Positions 49,933 through 58,500 of a stretch of 64,000 nucleotides of DNA are shown piece after piece. Each line of letters opens with the position of its first letter. The first letter of the stretch is position 1. A program made the translations under genes and the position numbers. This DNA is from a virus. The notes under the pieces are model-generated. The model searched no databases. It was not told the origin of the DNA and was given only the letters and a program-made list of their open reading frames with translations. The DNA lies in IMG/VR virus record IMGVR_UViG_3300010885_080919, positions 34,321-98,320 of that record; one strand, 5' to 3'.

Positions 49933-50970
49933 TCACACCATTGGTCGTCTGTTCATTTTGAATGGATTAGATTTCGGTGGTTTTGGGTCATCGTGGTGGT
50001 GGTGAAAGTGGTGGTGATGATGTGCGTGATGGGTTTCATCCCCCATTTTATCATCTTCATCGCCCATATCTTCGCTGCTCATGTCATCACCCATCTCTTC
50101 GTCGCCCATCTCATGGTCGCTATCCATCTCTTCATCGCCCATATCATCTTCTTCGTGATCATGATCCTCGTCGCCTTCTTCATCTTCCATGCCTTCTTCA
50201 TCTCCCATTTCTTCATCACCCATGCCCTCTTCATCACCCATACCTTCTTCGTCATCACCCATACCTTCTTCGTCACCTACTTCGTCGCTATCGAGTTCAT
50301 CTCCACCTTCTTCTGAGCTATCTTCATCTTCGAATTCTGGTCCAAACCCAACAGGCTTAGCTACCATCTCGTTAATTGCTCTGGTGAATTTATTTGAATA
50401 AGATTCGTTTGTTGTTAGTTTTGCGATGATTTTAAAAGATTCTTCATGATTTAGCATTTCTGTAATAAAAGAGCCTAGCATTTTGTTTCTCTTTACTTCT
50501 CTAACGAATGAGGCTACGTTCTTTTTATTGCACTTACAGGCTTCTACTACTTCTTTTGCTGTGTCGTATATTTTGCATCCACAATCAGTTTTGTTTTCTT
50601 CACTAATTTTTTTTGCAAATTCTGCTAGAGAAAGTTTTTTTGTTTTAGCTACCCACTCGCTAACACTTGTTTTTGGCCAAGTTTTCGGAGCGGTCGAGGC
50701 GGCATCTACTTTTGGCTCATACTTTAAAGCTTTGTCGCCATGATGTCCTAGAGCTTTGGAATCATCTTTATTTGGGTCCAAGCCTTGTGTGCCAGAAATA
50801 TAAGGGTTGACAGTTCCAACTGGTCCATGTCCTCCAGCATTCTTGTGTTTCTTTTCACCTTCAGGCTTTGTAACTTTTCCGCCTTTATAATCAGCAACTT
50901 TATCAACAGTTGGTTTGGTTACAAGCTTTTTGTTTGTATCAAGATACTCTTGAAATGTCTTATATTTCAT
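49933..50970 (-). CDS. Acidic-repeat, His-tailed probable head protein with capsid-targeting-like N-terminus
   Basis: About 345 residues from the ATG complementary to 50968-50970 (GGAG upstream). MKYKTFQEYLDTNKK closely resembles T4 internal protein openings. Residues 1-215 include 'SEENKTDCGCKIYDTAKEVVEACKCNKKN' (Cys motif). Then comes a highly acidic Gly-Met-Asp-Glu repeat (about 225-310, units like GDEEGMGDEE), followed by a His run ('HHAHHHHHFHHHH') and a basic tail. The acidic region could act as a scaffold or charge balancer in the prohead. TATATAC lies upstream. Confidence 0.75.
   Translation of the reverse strand: MKYKTFQEYLDTNKKLVTKPTVDKVADYKGGKVTKPEGEKKHKNAGGHGPVGTVNPYISGTQGLDPNKDDSKALGHHGDKALKYEPKVDAASTAPKTWPKTSVSEWVAKTKKLSLAEFAKKISEENKTDCGCKIYDTAKEVVEACKCNKKNVASFVREVKRNKMLGSFITEMLNHEESFKIIAKLTTNESYSNKFTRAINEMVAKPVGFGPEFEDEDSSEEGGDELDSDEVGDEEGMGDDEEGMGDEEGMGDEEMGDEEGMEDEEGDEDHDHEEDDMGDEEMDSDHEMGDEEMGDDMSSEDMGDEDDKMGDETHHAHHHHHFHHHHDDPKPPKSNPFKMNRRPMV
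50030..50290 (-). repeat. Acidic GDEE(G)M-coding repeat
   Basis: Irregular 12-18-nt repeats encoding Gly-Asp-Glu-Glu-(Gly)-Met units in the minus-strand gene. Long antisense frames on the + strand here are artefacts of this repeat. Confidence 0.8.
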
Positions 50971-51004
50971 AGGATGCTCCTTTTTCGTATATATCAATTA
51001 ACTA

Positions 51005-51361
51005 TTAAAATTTATTTAAAATGTTTCTAATTTTACTTGGCTGAATAGAACCTAGATCTTCTACTAATTTCATGAAAGGATCTATCATTGCTTGATTTCT
51101 TGCAACGTAGTTTATTAATGACCTATATTCATTGACTTTTTCGTTTCCAATTTTTAAAGCCAATTTATTAAACAACAATTTAGCTGTTGTCTTGTTATAA
51201 TCGCTTTTTTCATCTTCTTCTGGTTCTGGAGTTATAAAAGTAGTTGGTGGGCCTGAATTCCCGCCTCCGCTAAAGCTTGGCATAGGCGATAATTCTTCGT
51301 AATATTGATTTTCGCTAATTACTCCGCTTAAATAAAGAAAATATTTTTTTGATTTGTCCAT
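51005..51361 (-). CDS. Probable structural protein
   Basis: 118 residues. 'KKYFLYLSGVISENQYYEELS' opens the protein; this 'YLSGxISE' pattern recalls other virion-associated proteins in related phages. A Gly/Pro linker follows ('SFSGGGNSGPPTTFITPEPEEDE') and then a helical domain ending 'PSKIRNILNKF'. AAAGGAAAC lies upstream, with TATATAAT beyond. Probably co-regulated with the acidic head protein downstream. Confidence 0.62.
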   Translation of the reverse strand: MDKSKKYFLYLSGVISENQYYEELSPMPSFSGGGNSGPPTTFITPEPEEDEKSDYNKTTAKLLFNKLALKIGNEKVNEYRSLINYVARNQAMIDPFMKLVEDLGSIQPSKIRNILNKF

Positions 51362-51446
51362 TTTGTTTCCTTTTGATATTTATCAACAAATTATATAGTA
51401 ATATTGCATAGATAATATAGATTCAATATTACAAGGAGGTAAAGAG

Positions 51447-51659
51447 TTGAAACCATCTAACAGCGCCATATACAGATTTTTTCTTATACTTGCTAGGACC
51501 ATCGATCATCGTGTTGGAAAATCAGATCACGATGAGCCTAATATTCCTATTTTAACAATCGAAGAAGCATTAGTTGTTTTTTACATCAAGGTCATTATTG
51601 TTCTTTTGAATATCTCCACTTGCACTCTTGTTATTGCCAATATTATTCGTCATTGGTAG
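51447..51659 (+). CDS. Small membrane protein, TTG start
   Basis: 70 residues from TTG 51447 with AAGGAGGT 6 nt upstream. A central basic/acidic part ('RTIDHRVGKSDHDEPNIP') precedes a hydrophobic segment ('ALVVFYIKVIIVLLNISTCTLVIANII'). Expected inner-membrane anchored. Its 3' end overlaps an opposite-strand frame at 51570-51782. Confidence 0.55.
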   Translation: MKPSNSAIYRFFLILARTIDHRVGKSDHDEPNIPILTIEEALVVFYIKVIIVLLNISTCTLVIANIIRHW

Positions 51660-51782
51660 ATCGGCTAGTAATTTTCTTAGCCGATCTATCTCTCTGTATG
51701 ATTCGTGTGGTTTTTCACAAAATTCCGAGGCTATGTAACTTCTTTGATCATCAATTAAATTTTTAATTTCATCAGCATCCAT
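51570..51782 (-). CDS. Hypothetical helical protein
   Basis: 70 residues: 'DADEIKNLIDDQRSYIASEF' and 'SYREIDRLRKLLADLPMTN' read as a genuine helical protein. No RBS is obvious upstream. It overlaps the convergent membrane-protein gene by 90 nt, more than usual here, so one of the two may not be expressed. Confidence 0.5.
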   Translation of the reverse strand: MDADEIKNLIDDQRSYIASEFCEKPHESYREIDRLRKLLADLPMTNNIGNNKSASGDIQKNNNDLDVKNN

Positions 51783-51845
51783 GTGTATATCTATTGATTT
51801 GGGTTGCGTTTTCCGCTAAAATAGCTCAAATTATAGGAGCAATAT

Positions 51846-52370
51846 ATGGAAAACTCTGTTTTAATATACGAGAAATATATTCTGATAATAGATACGAACA
51901 AAGACATGACAGATATGTTTGATAGGTTTTGTGCTTTTTGCACAGGATTTATGGATGAAAGAGAGAGAAGTTCGGCTCGTAAACACGCAGAATCTTTTAG
52001 TTTGGATATGAATATTCTTGATAACGGGGAAATTATTTACGAAAAAAATCCATTTTATGGCTTCATTATAGATGAAGAAATCAATGTCTTTGGTACGTCT
52101 TTTTACTCGCCATGCTCAGTTTGGCCAAGTAAAATGTACGGAAAGAGTTCTTCAGGCGACTACAGCGTGATTGATGAGTCTAATTTCTCAGAATATAACT
52201 CTCCAGCTCCTTTTAGTGTTGGTATATTTTTTGAAAATAAACCACAAAGCTATCAAGTAGAACTTATCAAACAACGATCAAATGATTTTTTTGGCATGAT
52301 TGAAAATGGTAAAGTAGAAGGATTCAGATTAATCGTTCATAAGAAATACGGCGAAGAGGTAGCGTTGTGA
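51846..52370 (+). CDS. Hypothetical protein
   Basis: 174 residues. 'MTDMFDRFCAFCTGFMDERERSSARKHAESF', 'INVFGTSFYSPCSVWPSKMYG' and 'VKRSN-like ELIKQRSNDFFGMIENGK'. No family recognised. TAGGAGCAA lies upstream. Its stop overlaps the GTG start of the C-terminal dnaE gene (GTGA), so it drives translation of the polymerase half. Confidence 0.65.
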   Translation: MENSVLIYEKYILIIDTNKDMTDMFDRFCAFCTGFMDERERSSARKHAESFSLDMNILDNGEIIYEKNPFYGFIIDEEINVFGTSFYSPCSVWPSKMYGKSSSGDYSVIDESNFSEYNSPAPFSVGIFFENKPQSYQVELIKQRSNDFFGMIENGKVEGFRLIVHKKYGEEVAL

Positions 52371-55093
52371 AAATTTTTGAAGTTTGCGAACAAAGGCTGA
52401 AAGAAAGAAGTCTAAACAATGATAAAAGATATTTAAAGAGATATAAGTGGGAGAAAGAAGAAATCATTGTAAAAGGTAAAGAGTCTTATTTTCAAGATTT
52501 ATTCGATAAAAAAATAAAGTACTCAAAAAATCAGAACAACTTGTTGATATGTTGGTTGTTAGATATAGTTGCTGATTTTTCGATTGATAAAGATCCAATC
52601 TGTACTTATGGAGAGTTTCCCGATATTGACTCGGATTACATTGCTTCTATAAGAAATTATTTAAAGGAGGAATGGGCTCCTAAATTCTTTGGAGAAGAGT
52701 ATGTTTGTAATATAGGAAACTACACCACGTTTGGCATTAAGAATTCTCTTATAGATATGGTGCGTGTACACGGCGGCAGCAGAGATGAAATTTTAGTATT
52801 AACAAAAAATATAGAACCTAAAGACGATGATGGCAAAGCCATGACATGGGATGCAGCCATGAAGCTTTATCCTGAATTAAAAAAATACTGTGAAGAAAAT
52901 CCAGAAGTAGCAGAAGCCTCTAAGAAGCTTCTGCATAGAAACAGAGGAATGGGAGTTCATGCGGGTGGATTGATTATATCCAGCACTCCTCTTGCTGATC
53001 TAGTTCCGCTAGTAAAAAAGAAAGATGCAGTTCAAGCATCTGCATGGGTAGAAGGCCTCAATGGTCAAGACTTGCAGCCAGTTGGTCTTGTTAAGTTTGA
53101 TTTGCTAGTTGTTTCTTGCTTATTGCAAATTGCTCGTTGTTGCGAGCTGGTTAAGAAGAGACACAATCTAAAATCAATATGTGCTTTAGAAAATCAAGAA
53201 GATTGGAGCGATGTAGATGTTTGGAGAAACGATCCAATAGCTCTTGGAATGGCTAATTTAGGAGATTTAAAGGGCATTTTTCAATTCGATAGTGACACAG
53301 TTAGAAACATGTGTATTGCAGGTGGAGTTGATAGGTTTGAGGACTTGGTGGCCTATACCAGCTTGAATCGGCCTGCTGCATTGAATATGAAGATGCAAGA
53401 AAGATATATCGAAAGAAAGCGTGGAAGAGAAACTTACTCGCTGCATCCTCTGTTGCAACCCATACTTGGAGATACGTATGGAGTGATGGTTTATCAAGAA
53501 CAGGTAATGAAAATATTGAATGTCGTAGGCGAAATTCCGCTTAAAGATTGCGAGCTAGTTCGCAAGGCTATATCAAAAAAGAAAATAGAAAGCTTTATCA
53601 AGTACAAAGAAATGTTTCTTGTTAATGGCCAAAAGAATTTAGGAGTTGATGAAAAAGAAATAAATCAACTCTGGAGTCTAGTTGAATCTTTTAGCGAATA
53701 TGGATTCAATCTTTCCCATGCTGTTTCTTACACCTATATCTCTTCATATTTATTGTATCTTAAGGCTCATTATCCTCAGGAATTTTACACTAGCGTTTTA
53801 AGTTGTGAAAATTCTAGCGACAAAATCAAAGAATATAAGATGGAGGCTAAGCTCCACAACGTCAATGTTATGCGGCTAGATATTAACAAGTCTAAAGTTG
53901 ATTTCGACCTACAAGACAAGGACATTTACTTTGGCATCTCAGACATTAAGGGGATAGGAGAAGCCCCAGCCTCAAGGATTGTAGAGTTGCAGCCTTATAA
54001 TAATTTTGAAGACTTCTTGGAGAGGTTTGGAACTGATGCAAGCGTCTTGAAACCTTTAATTGGTTTAGGCTGTTTTAAAGATAGAGATCCAATTGTTCTT
54101 TGGAAGTTTTCTGATGCCTACAAGACTTATCATAAAAAGACAGAAGACAAGAAGAAGAGATTCATTATTTCTATGGAGAAGTACGAAGAAGAGTTTAAAG
54201 AATTGTTTCCTGAAGAAAATATACGCCTTGCAGATATGCAAGAGGAAGATCCCTACGAATCTTCTTATTGGAAGAAATACGATATTGATGATTCGAATTA
54301 TGTTGAGAGAAGGGAAGAATGTGACAAAGAGGACGAAGGAGCACAAGCTAAAGTTACTAATGGGGTCGTCACATTAGATTGTGGGGTCACTATTGAAAAA
54401 GAAATTGTAAAATACTATAGAAAAGTCAAGGTTAAAAAAGGATGGAACAGATTAAATGCTTTTAAAAACTTGTGCAAGAAAAGAAAAAGATCTATAGAAA
54501 AGTACAATCGAATTAAAGAAGATCGCCCTAGACTAAGTAGTTTTGATCCATCGGAATATGAAATAGACAGCGAATTAGAAGCGGATTTCAACGATCCTAT
54601 AGCTTGTGAAAATAAATACTATGGTTTTGCGTGGATTCATCCTTTAGAGTCTAGCCCAGACTACAGGGGTAATTTTACATTTAATAACCTCAAAAACTCT
54701 ACTAATATTGCAGTTGGGATTGTAGAAATGAGAGTTATCAAAGTAAATCAGATAAAAAGTAAAAAAGGAACAACTTATTATCAGATGATAGCAGACGATG
54801 TCACAGGACAGATAAATAAAATCAATATATGGCAGGATGATTGGGACCGTTGGGAAAAAGAATTGTCACAAGGTAACTTACTTAGAGTTAGGCTTCAGCC
54901 ACCTTCTAATGGATTTCCTACCTTTACCATGGAAAGCAATCAAATTAGAACTAAGTGGAAAAGTCAAAAAAAGTATTCTGATAAAAAAGAAGATTTTAGG
55001 GTTATTGTTTTAGAAAAAGGCAAATTACAAAAGCCCATTAGTAACGAAGAGTGTTTGACCCAATTTGATGAATGCACAATGGAGATAAAATGA
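52367..55093 (+). CDS. dnaE: DNA polymerase III alpha (DnaE), C-terminal half with catalytic aspartates
   Basis: 908 residues from GTG 52367, overlapping the upstream stop, with GAAGAGG 8 nt before. PDIDSD (85-90) matches the catalytic PDFDIDF of bacterial DnaE, and KFD at 243-245 the third catalytic Asp. 'GIFQFDSDTVRN', 'TYGVMVYQEQVMKI' and 'LSHAVSYTYISSYLLYLKAHYP' are finger-domain signatures. A helix-hairpin-helix ('GISDIKGIGEAPASRI') and an OB fold ('VGIVEMRVIKVNQIKSKKG') follow. It must assemble with the N-terminal half (47658-49142), since GPGRGS and the first palm strands are there. Confidence 0.93.
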   Translation: MKIFEVCEQRLKERSLNNDKRYLKRYKWEKEEIIVKGKESYFQDLFDKKIKYSKNQNNLLICWLLDIVADFSIDKDPICTYGEFPDIDSDYIASIRNYLKEEWAPKFFGEEYVCNIGNYTTFGIKNSLIDMVRVHGGSRDEILVLTKNIEPKDDDGKAMTWDAAMKLYPELKKYCEENPEVAEASKKLLHRNRGMGVHAGGLIISSTPLADLVPLVKKKDAVQASAWVEGLNGQDLQPVGLVKFDLLVVSCLLQIARCCELVKKRHNLKSICALENQEDWSDVDVWRNDPIALGMANLGDLKGIFQFDSDTVRNMCIAGGVDRFEDLVAYTSLNRPAALNMKMQERYIERKRGRETYSLHPLLQPILGDTYGVMVYQEQVMKILNVVGEIPLKDCELVRKAISKKKIESFIKYKEMFLVNGQKNLGVDEKEINQLWSLVESFSEYGFNLSHAVSYTYISSYLLYLKAHYPQEFYTSVLSCENSSDKIKEYKMEAKLHNVNVMRLDINKSKVDFDLQDKDIYFGISDIKGIGEAPASRIVELQPYNNFEDFLERFGTDASVLKPLIGLGCFKDRDPIVLWKFSDAYKTYHKKTEDKKKRFIISMEKYEEEFKELFPEENIRLADMQEEDPYESSYWKKYDIDDSNYVERREECDKEDEGAQAKVTNGVVTLDCGVTIEKEIVKYYRKVKVKKGWNRLNAFKNLCKKRKRSIEKYNRIKEDRPRLSSFDPSEYEIDSELEADFNDPIACENKYYGFAWIHPLESSPDYRGNFTFNNLKNSTNIAVGIVEMRVIKVNQIKSKKGTTYYQMIADDVTGQINKINIWQDDWDRWEKELSQGNLLRVRLQPPSNGFPTFTMESNQIRTKWKSQKKYSDKKEDFRVIVLEKGKLQKPISNEECLTQFDECTMEIK

Positions 55094-55587
55094 GCGAAGA
55101 ATTAATTATAGATGAATCTAATTTTCACGAATACTTTAAGGACTGCAGAAGGCAAAAACCTTCTCGTGGTGATGTTATGGCGAGGTTTATTGCCATGGCT
55201 GAATTTATAGATGGTCAAATGAAAAAGGATATAATTGGGTTGTTATCAAATAGAGATGACAAGGTTAATGCGGCCCTACAGGTCATGAGGAAATTAGGCG
55301 GAGCCACAGAAAAAGATGCCATTAGAGTGTGTAAAGAAATCTGTTTTGATTTAGCAAATGGAATGTCTGTTTTAGAAGTTGAGAGCAAGGTGTATAAATA
55401 CCAAATGGAGGTATTCTACTATACGAAAAGGGAGTATGTACCAGTGGATGATCCTCATTGGTCGGTTATTAAAATTGCCAATTTAGATGAATTTTTAGAT
55501 AAATCTGGCAATACACTTAGAATGGAATCTAAGTTAATAGAAGATTCCAAGAAGGAACAAAATGACACAGAACAGGATGTTCAATGA
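55090..55587 (+). CDS. Hypothetical protein
   Basis: About 165 residues from the ATG at 55090 that overlaps the dnaE stop, with GGAG 7 nt upstream. 'ARFIAMAEFIDGQMKKDIIGLLSNRDDKVNAALQVMRKLGGATEKDAI' is helical. Close coupling to dnaE suggests a replication accessory role, unproven. The 3' end overlaps the next gene by about 26 nt. Confidence 0.68.
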   Translation: MSEELIIDESNFHEYFKDCRRQKPSRGDVMARFIAMAEFIDGQMKKDIIGLLSNRDDKVNAALQVMRKLGGATEKDAIRVCKEICFDLANGMSVLEVESKVYKYQMEVFYYTKREYVPVDDPHWSVIKIANLDEFLDKSGNTLRMESKLIEDSKKEQNDTEQDVQ

Positions 55588-56122
55588 CAGGTTGTACATA
55601 AGTACGCCTTATAGACCCGAAGCAGGAAGCTTTGCTAAATATAAAAAGTTTGATGGCGATAAATATAAAATAATTCAGTGGCATTATTGCCGAGATATAT
55701 TTCATCCGCAATTGTATAACTTGGATCTTTTCTTCTTTTCTCACGATCCCAATAAAGGGCATTGTGTAGCCTCTTTTATGGAAAAAATAGAATACAAATT
55801 AAACATAGATTCAGAATACGGTCCTACGCAAAGAAAATCTATTATGTGGATTAGACCGTCTAGATGGTGGACAATCAGACCTATGAGACGATCTTTATAT
55901 ACTATTCTTTTAAGGTGTGCTAATAATTACTCTCCTAAAAAGAATAACTTTGAAGAGGCGTTATTTAGTGATCCTTATGCCAACGCTACGAAATATGCTA
56001 TAGAGCGGTTTTTGAGTGGATATACAGCTTATACTGGAACCAAAAAAGGTTGGCTAGACCAGTTTTATGAAACTAAAATTGATAAAAATACTATAGATTC
56101 TTTATTGGTCGAGCCTATATAG
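55562..56122 (+). CDS. Hypothetical protein
   Basis: 186 residues. Distinctive segments: 'IIQWHYCRDIFHPQLYNLDLFFFSHDPNKGHC' and 'IMWIRPSRWWTIRPMRRSLYTILLRCANNYSP'. No family recognised. It starts inside the previous gene with AAGGAA upstream. Confidence 0.65.
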   Translation: MTQNRMFNDRLYISTPYRPEAGSFAKYKKFDGDKYKIIQWHYCRDIFHPQLYNLDLFFFSHDPNKGHCVASFMEKIEYKLNIDSEYGPTQRKSIMWIRPSRWWTIRPMRRSLYTILLRCANNYSPKKNNFEEALFSDPYANATKYAIERFLSGYTAYTGTKKGWLDQFYETKIDKNTIDSLLVEPI

Positions 56123-56145
56123 TTTTAACTACATTGGAGGGTGAT

Positions 56146-56703
56146 ATGAGTGATATGCAATCTGACTTGGATAAATATTCTAAAATATGGGATGCTGCTT
56201 TACAAAAAGGCATATTTCCTGATGCTCCTAAAAGGAACAACAACATAGAAGACAAAGATGCAACGACTGATTTTTTTGGTCAAAATTTATCTGAACCTTA
56301 CGATATGGACAAGCCTTTGAATGAGGTCGACACGAAGTATTGGGCACGTCTTTCGAAAAAAGCTGATCCTTTGTACGTCGAGTCTAAGTTAAAGGATTTT
56401 AAGATTAACACAAAAGCTTTAGGCAATGCTCAAAATCCTATTCATCCTGATTCTGTTGGTAAGGATCAAGATGTAAATGTTGCACAAGATTGGGCTATGG
56501 GTGGACAAAAGCTAGAACAACTAGAAAAACTAAAAGTAGAGCTTCATGATCTTGAGGTAAAACTAAATTCTATTCTGGGCAACGAAGACGCTAGCGCTAA
56601 AACTGAAGAAACCGCTCAGTCAAAAATTGATTCTCTTAAGAAAGAAATCGATAAGCTTAGTGATTCTTTGACTGGTGGAAGATTCGACCATCCTCCTAAA
56701 TGA
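56146..56703 (+). CDS. Hypothetical protein with C-terminal coiled coil
   Basis: About 185 residues from the ATG at 56146 (TGGAGGG 4 nt upstream). A 'DTKYWARLSKKADPLYVESKL' core is followed by a predicted coiled coil ('QKLEQLEKLKVELHDLEVKLNSIL', 'QSKIDSLKKEIDKLSDSL'). Possibly a virion assembly factor. The stop overlaps the next gene region by 4 nt. Confidence 0.65.
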   Translation: MSDMQSDLDKYSKIWDAALQKGIFPDAPKRNNNIEDKDATTDFFGQNLSEPYDMDKPLNEVDTKYWARLSKKADPLYVESKLKDFKINTKALGNAQNPIHPDSVGKDQDVNVAQDWAMGGQKLEQLEKLKVELHDLEVKLNSILGNEDASAKTEETAQSKIDSLKKEIDKLSDSLTGGRFDHPPK

Positions 56704-56717
56704 TTTTTGGTGGAGTC

Positions 56718-57137
56718 ATGTACAACAAAAGAATTTTTGACCTTATAACTTTGGGTCTGTGGGTTTGTGTAGCCATCGTGTTGTATGTGCAAAATGGAGC
56801 AGGTCTTTTGGAAAAAATAAAGATACCAGAAAAAAACGCTTTTGTTTTAAGGCCTAACAACGAATTAGATATAAAAAAAATATCTGTTATAAGCGGCGAT
56901 TCGTTTGATATAACCCTTCAAAATAAAATTAGAATATTTGCAAAACTATCTGTTTTGTCTATAGAGGGATCTAAACAGAGGGTGATAAGTTTACTAAATT
57001 CTATAACTTCTCCTAAAGTTCTTTTGTTGAAAAAACAGCAAGATGGAAGATGGCTTGTTAGTATAAATTTTATGCTAGATAGTAAAGAAGTCAAATTAGA
57101 AGATTGGTTGTTATCTAACAATTTAGTTTATAGGTAG
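56718..57137 (+). CDS. Membrane-anchored SNase-like domain protein
   Basis: About 139 residues from ATG 56718 (GGAG upstream). A single N-terminal membrane segment ('LITLGLWVCVAIVLYV'), then 'ISGDSFDITLQNKIRIFAKLSVLSIEG' and 'DGRWLVSINFMLDSKEVKLEDWLLSNNLVYR', resembling the OB-fold of staphylococcal-nuclease-like proteins. The usual Asp/Glu catalytic pair after the Arg is not evident, so it may bind rather than cut nucleic acid. It would face the periplasm or cytoplasm depending on topology. Confidence 0.5.
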   Translation: MYNKRIFDLITLGLWVCVAIVLYVQNGAGLLEKIKIPEKNAFVLRPNNELDIKKISVISGDSFDITLQNKIRIFAKLSVLSIEGSKQRVISLLNSITSPKVLLLKKQQDGRWLVSINFMLDSKEVKLEDWLLSNNLVYR

Positions 57138-57154
57138 TTGCACTCTAATAGCAC

Positions 57155-57343
57155 ATGGATAAACAATTTATTTTAAAGTGCAAGTGCGGCTGGACCGAGA
57201 AAACCACAGGTAAATCTACAGACTTGTTGCATTTAAAAGAGGTTTTAAATAGTTGTTCTACCTGTGGTAAGCCTAGAGAGTTCAAGTGTCTTAAGTGTGG
57301 AATTAATGTTAAGATGTACAGAATAGGGGCTAGGAGAGGCTGA
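57155..57343 (+). CDS. Small double zinc-ribbon protein
   Basis: 62 residues. 'ILKCKCGWTEKT', 'NSCSTCGKPREFKCLKCGINVKM' give three C-x-C/C-x2-C pairs, a compact zinc-binding domain. No RBS of note. It lies directly before the glycosyltransferase that contains its own zinc ribbon. Confidence 0.65.
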   Translation: MDKQFILKCKCGWTEKTTGKSTDLLHLKEVLNSCSTCGKPREFKCLKCGINVKMYRIGARRG

Positions 57344-57344
57344 T

Positions 57345-58499
57345 ATGCGTTTATTTAAATGCCATCCAAGGAGTGTTGGAGATGGCAAAATTATTGAAAA
57401 AGAGAAGCTGATCTCTGAAATTAGTTTCAATAAGTTTAAATTCAATAAAAGGATCATGCCTAGCAAAGAAAATATTGTTTTTATAACTTGTTTTGGAGAG
57501 TTTGGTTGTGAGTCTATTGGTTTAATGTATTGTATTCCAAAAGTTATACAACAATATCCAGATGCTTATATTGTTTGTGTCGGTTGGTATGGAAGAGAAT
57601 ATTTGTATAGGCACTTGGTTGATGAGTTTTGGGAGTTAAAGGAAGAGTTTCAATATCTCAGAGAATATTCTAATGCCTTTCAAAACACATCTAAGAGTAT
57701 AAAAAAACTAGAAAACGTTTTGAGAAATGACGGTATTGTTGTTGAAAGCGACTCTATGGGAAAGATGTGCTTGGGAACTTATTGTAAATCTTGTGGTAAT
57801 TTTTGGAATGATAATGGTAATTGTTGTCCTAAGTGTAATTCTGTAAAATTATTAAAAGGCATTTTGAATAATATTCCTTTTCACAAAAAATTAGGGGTTA
57901 GTATTCCGAGGCCAAGTATTAAGTATTTAAATCTAGCTAAGAAGTATTTGAAGCCTAACTCTGTGGGCATATTCGCCAGAGGCAGAACTTGTTACGGCAG
58001 GAATTTATCATCAGATTTTTATACAAATTTAATAAGCTTGCTGGAAAATATGGGATACAACCCTATATGGTTGGGTGAGAAACAGAGCGTATTAGAGTGT
58101 CCTGTAGACCACATAACAGACTTCAGCAGGCTTCCAGAATCTAGAGACTTAGAGCTTACATTGTCTATTATTGCTAATTTGGAGTTTACTGTCCAGTGCT
58201 GGACTGCTTCTACTCGTTTTGCATCTATGGTTGGGACTCCTTGGATATTGATGGAAAGTCCCGATCAGATTGTTGGCAATGGTCAGGAAGGCATGAGAAT
58301 AGCATTGACAACAGATTTTAATAAGAAAAAAATTATATTAGCACAATACAAAAATGTAAAAGAAAATGAGATAGAATCTCTGACATATATCAAACAAGCG
58401 ATTAAAGAAATTCACGAGGATAACTGGGAGAATATAATAGGACCGGTCGATCACGATATAACCAACTTTATGTTAAAAAAACAAGAATTGTGGAGATAA
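57345..58499 (+). CDS. GT-B-like glycosyltransferase with inserted zinc ribbon
   Basis: 384 residues. Two Rossmann-like halves: N-terminal 'NIVFITCFGEFGCESIGLMYCIPKVIQQYPDAYIVCVG', C-terminal 'VGIFARGRTCYGRNLSSDFYTNLISLLENMGYNPIWLGEKQS' and 'SIIANLEFTVQCWTASTRFASMVGTPWILME'. The latter resembles heptosyltransferase-type GT9 donor sites. Between them is a zinc ribbon ('CKSCGNFWNDNGNCCPKC', about 147-165). Probably transfers sugar to a virion or host component. Followed 1 nt later by a similar protein. Confidence 0.65.
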   Translation: MRLFKCHPRSVGDGKIIEKEKLISEISFNKFKFNKRIMPSKENIVFITCFGEFGCESIGLMYCIPKVIQQYPDAYIVCVGWYGREYLYRHLVDEFWELKEEFQYLREYSNAFQNTSKSIKKLENVLRNDGIVVESDSMGKMCLGTYCKSCGNFWNDNGNCCPKCNSVKLLKGILNNIPFHKKLGVSIPRPSIKYLNLAKKYLKPNSVGIFARGRTCYGRNLSSDFYTNLISLLENMGYNPIWLGEKQSVLECPVDHITDFSRLPESRDLELTLSIIANLEFTVQCWTASTRFASMVGTPWILMESPDQIVGNGQEGMRIALTTDFNKKKIILAQYKNVKENEIESLTYIKQAIKEIHEDNWENIIGPVDHDITNFMLKKQELWR

Positions 58500-58500
58500 T

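Noticed and set aside
49882-50401. Long + strand frames rich in His/Pro/Ser opposite the acidic gene
   Set aside because: They are antisense readings of the GDEE repeat and lack RBS; the minus strand has the targeting leader and sensible composition.
49100-52420. Split intein joining the two DnaE halves
   Set aside because: No N-intein start (Cys/Ser with block A features) after the first half and no HN-type C-intein end before the second half; the ends look like ordinary gene ends.
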